Of a DNA stretch of 7,278 nucleotides, positions 6,810 through 7,278 are shown one piece after another; position 1 is the stretch's first letter, and each line of letters begins with the position of its first letter. This DNA is from JBFXIE01 sp050176255 (GTDB lineage: Bacteria; Pseudomonadota; Gammaproteobacteria; Burkholderiales; Burkholderiaceae_C). The translations under genes and the position numbers were made by a program. The notes beneath the pieces are model-generated. The model saw nothing but the letters and a program-made list of their open reading frames with translations, did no database searches and was not told the origin of the DNA. Location of the stretch: assembly GCF_050176255.1 (NCBI RefSeq), contig NZ_JBFXIE010000061.1; one strand, given 5' to 3'.

Positions 6810-6830
6810 GTCCAGCGAAATCCACTGACG
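6801..6830 (+). repeat. Three tandem 10-bp TCCAnnG units, cluster 2 (possible integrase arm sites)
   Basis: Units start at 6801, 6811 and 6821, again TCCA with G at position 7 and A at position 8. A 19-bp stretch here (6800-6818) matches 6737-6755 of cluster 1 at 15 of 19 positions, with consensus TTCCAnnGACGTCCAnnGA. The offset is 63 bp, about six helical turns. Confidence 0.5.
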
Positions 6831-6833
6831 GCC

Positions 6834-6864
6834 GGCCCAAACTGGTACAAAAAGTGGCCCAAAC
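6834..6864 (+). repeat. Direct repeat GGCCCAAAC, two copies 22 bp apart
   Basis: GGCCCAAAC occurs at 6834-6842 and 6856-6864. The 22-bp offset is about two helical turns. The segment between them includes GGTACAAAAAG, a word I associate with attachment regions of tRNA-linked islands. That association is from recall. Confidence 0.4.
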
Positions 6865-6893
6865 AATGCGCGAACTTCCCCTGCCGCATTGTT
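6862..6893. repeat. 9-bp perfect inverted repeat upstream of int
   Basis: AACAATGCG (6862-6870) and CGCATTGTT (6885-6893) are exact reverse complements separated by 14 bases, ending 63 bases before the integrase start codon. It could be an operator for a regulator of int or part of the leader structure. No function can be assigned. Confidence 0.45.
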
Positions 6894-6944
6894 GCTGGAG
6901 GAGCCGAGGTCCGATGGGAAACATGGCACTCAACTCGCTTTCAT

Positions 6945-6948
6945 GGAG
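6945..6948 (+). promoter_or_regulatory. Ribosome binding site of the integrase gene
   Basis: GGAG ends 8 bases before the ATG at 6957, a normal Shine-Dalgarno spacing. It supports that start over the internal in-frame ATG at codon 6. The ATG at 6943 is out of frame. Confidence 0.55.
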
Positions 6949-6956
6949 TTGGGATC

Positions 6957-7278
6957 ATGCTTTCAGACCTCATGGCCCGGCAGGCCAAGTCCACCGGCAA
7001 GCCATACGCACTGGCCGACTTCGACGGCCTCTATCTCTACGTTTCCGCCATCGGCACCAAGGCTTGGCACTTCCGCTATTCGTGGTTTGGCAAGCGTGAG
7101 CGCATCACCCTAGGCAACTATCCGGCGCTTTCCCTGAAGGACGCCCGTGCACTTCGCGATGAAGCCCGCTCGCTGCTCGCCAAGGGCGTCAATCCCCACA
7201 GCGAACGCAAGCGCAAGCGGCACGCGATCGTCCTGGCCGGCGAGCACACCTTCATGGCCGTCTACGAGCAATGGCTGG
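6957..7278 (+). CDS. int: Tyrosine-recombinase integrase, P4/DUF4102 type, N-terminal part (3' end outside window)
   Basis: The enzyme would integrate and excise a mobile element at the adjacent tRNA-Gly gene. The visible 107 residues form the arm-DNA-binding domain (DUF4102-like) of P4-type integrases. The start MLSDLMARQAK matches the usual L-S/T-D opening, followed by DFDGLYLYVS (21-30), KAWHFRYSWFGKRERITLG (35-53), YPALSLKDAR (55-64) and AKGVNP (75-80). A basic stretch (ERKRKR, 83-88) precedes the start of the core-binding domain, where TFMAVYEQWL (98-107) fits its first helix. The catalytic R-H-R-Y domain lies beyond the right edge, so intactness cannot be judged. The ATG has a good ribosome binding site. 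The gene has the same orientation as the tRNA and lies 238 bases downstream, the typical island-border arrangement. Everything to the right is expected to be island DNA. Confidence 0.95.
   Translation, partial: MLSDLMARQAKSTGKPYALADFDGLYLYVSAIGTKAWHFRYSWFGKRERITLGNYPALSLKDARALRDEARSLLAKGVNPHSERKRKRHAIVLAGEHTFMAVYEQWL

Noticed and set aside
6627..6929. A 100-codon minus-strand open frame overlapping the tRNA
   Set aside because: Its end, including GIEPSYEAWEAAVLPLNY, is simply the antisense translation of tRNA-Gly, a well-known spurious database protein. It is not a gene.
6854..7113. Two plus-strand frames overlapping the integrase start (from 6854 and 6889)
   Set aside because: They run out of frame through the integrase, which has clear family motifs and a ribosome binding site, and they encode nothing recognisable.

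Overview
The window is GC-rich chromosomal DNA from a proteobacterium. The protein sequences and a short palindromic patch inside alaS point to a betaproteobacterium, most likely Comamonadaceae (Acidovorax/Comamonas-like). That placement is inference from recall, not from a search.

Layout, left to right. (1) Positions 1-660, plus strand: the C-terminal part of a GGDEF diguanylate cyclase, cut by the left edge. (2) Positions 681-3725, minus strand: a large membrane sensor with a dCache ligand-binding domain, HAMP-like and GAF-like regions and a C-terminal HD-GYP c-di-GMP phosphodiesterase. It converges on the cyclase with only 20 bases between the stop codons. (3) Positions 3726-3803: a short gap with a terminator-like nested hairpin downstream of alaS. 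(4) Positions 3804-6431, minus strand: a full-length alanyl-tRNA synthetase, alaS. (5) Positions 6432-6644: a non-coding divergent region holding the likely alaS -10 element and the likely tRNA -10 element. (6) Positions 6645-6718, plus strand: an intact tRNA-Gly(CCC). (7) Positions 6719-6956: a non-coding stretch dense in short phased direct repeats and inverted repeats. (8) From 6957 to the right edge, plus strand: the N-terminal arm-binding domain of a tyrosine-recombinase integrase of the P4/DUF4102 type.

Two themes follow. On the left, a c-di-GMP maker and a c-di-GMP breaker lie side by side, the second carrying an extracytoplasmic sensor whose motif suggests amino-acid binding. On the right, tRNA-Gly plus a co-oriented integrase 238 bases downstream marks the left border of an integrated genomic island. 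All cargo of that island lies beyond the window, so no new system can be shown here. The best candidates for a second look are the six-unit phased repeat set between the tRNA and int, the amino-acid-type motif in the dCache sensor, the roughly 175-residue insertion that splits the HD-GYP domain, and the repeat-like patch inside alaS.
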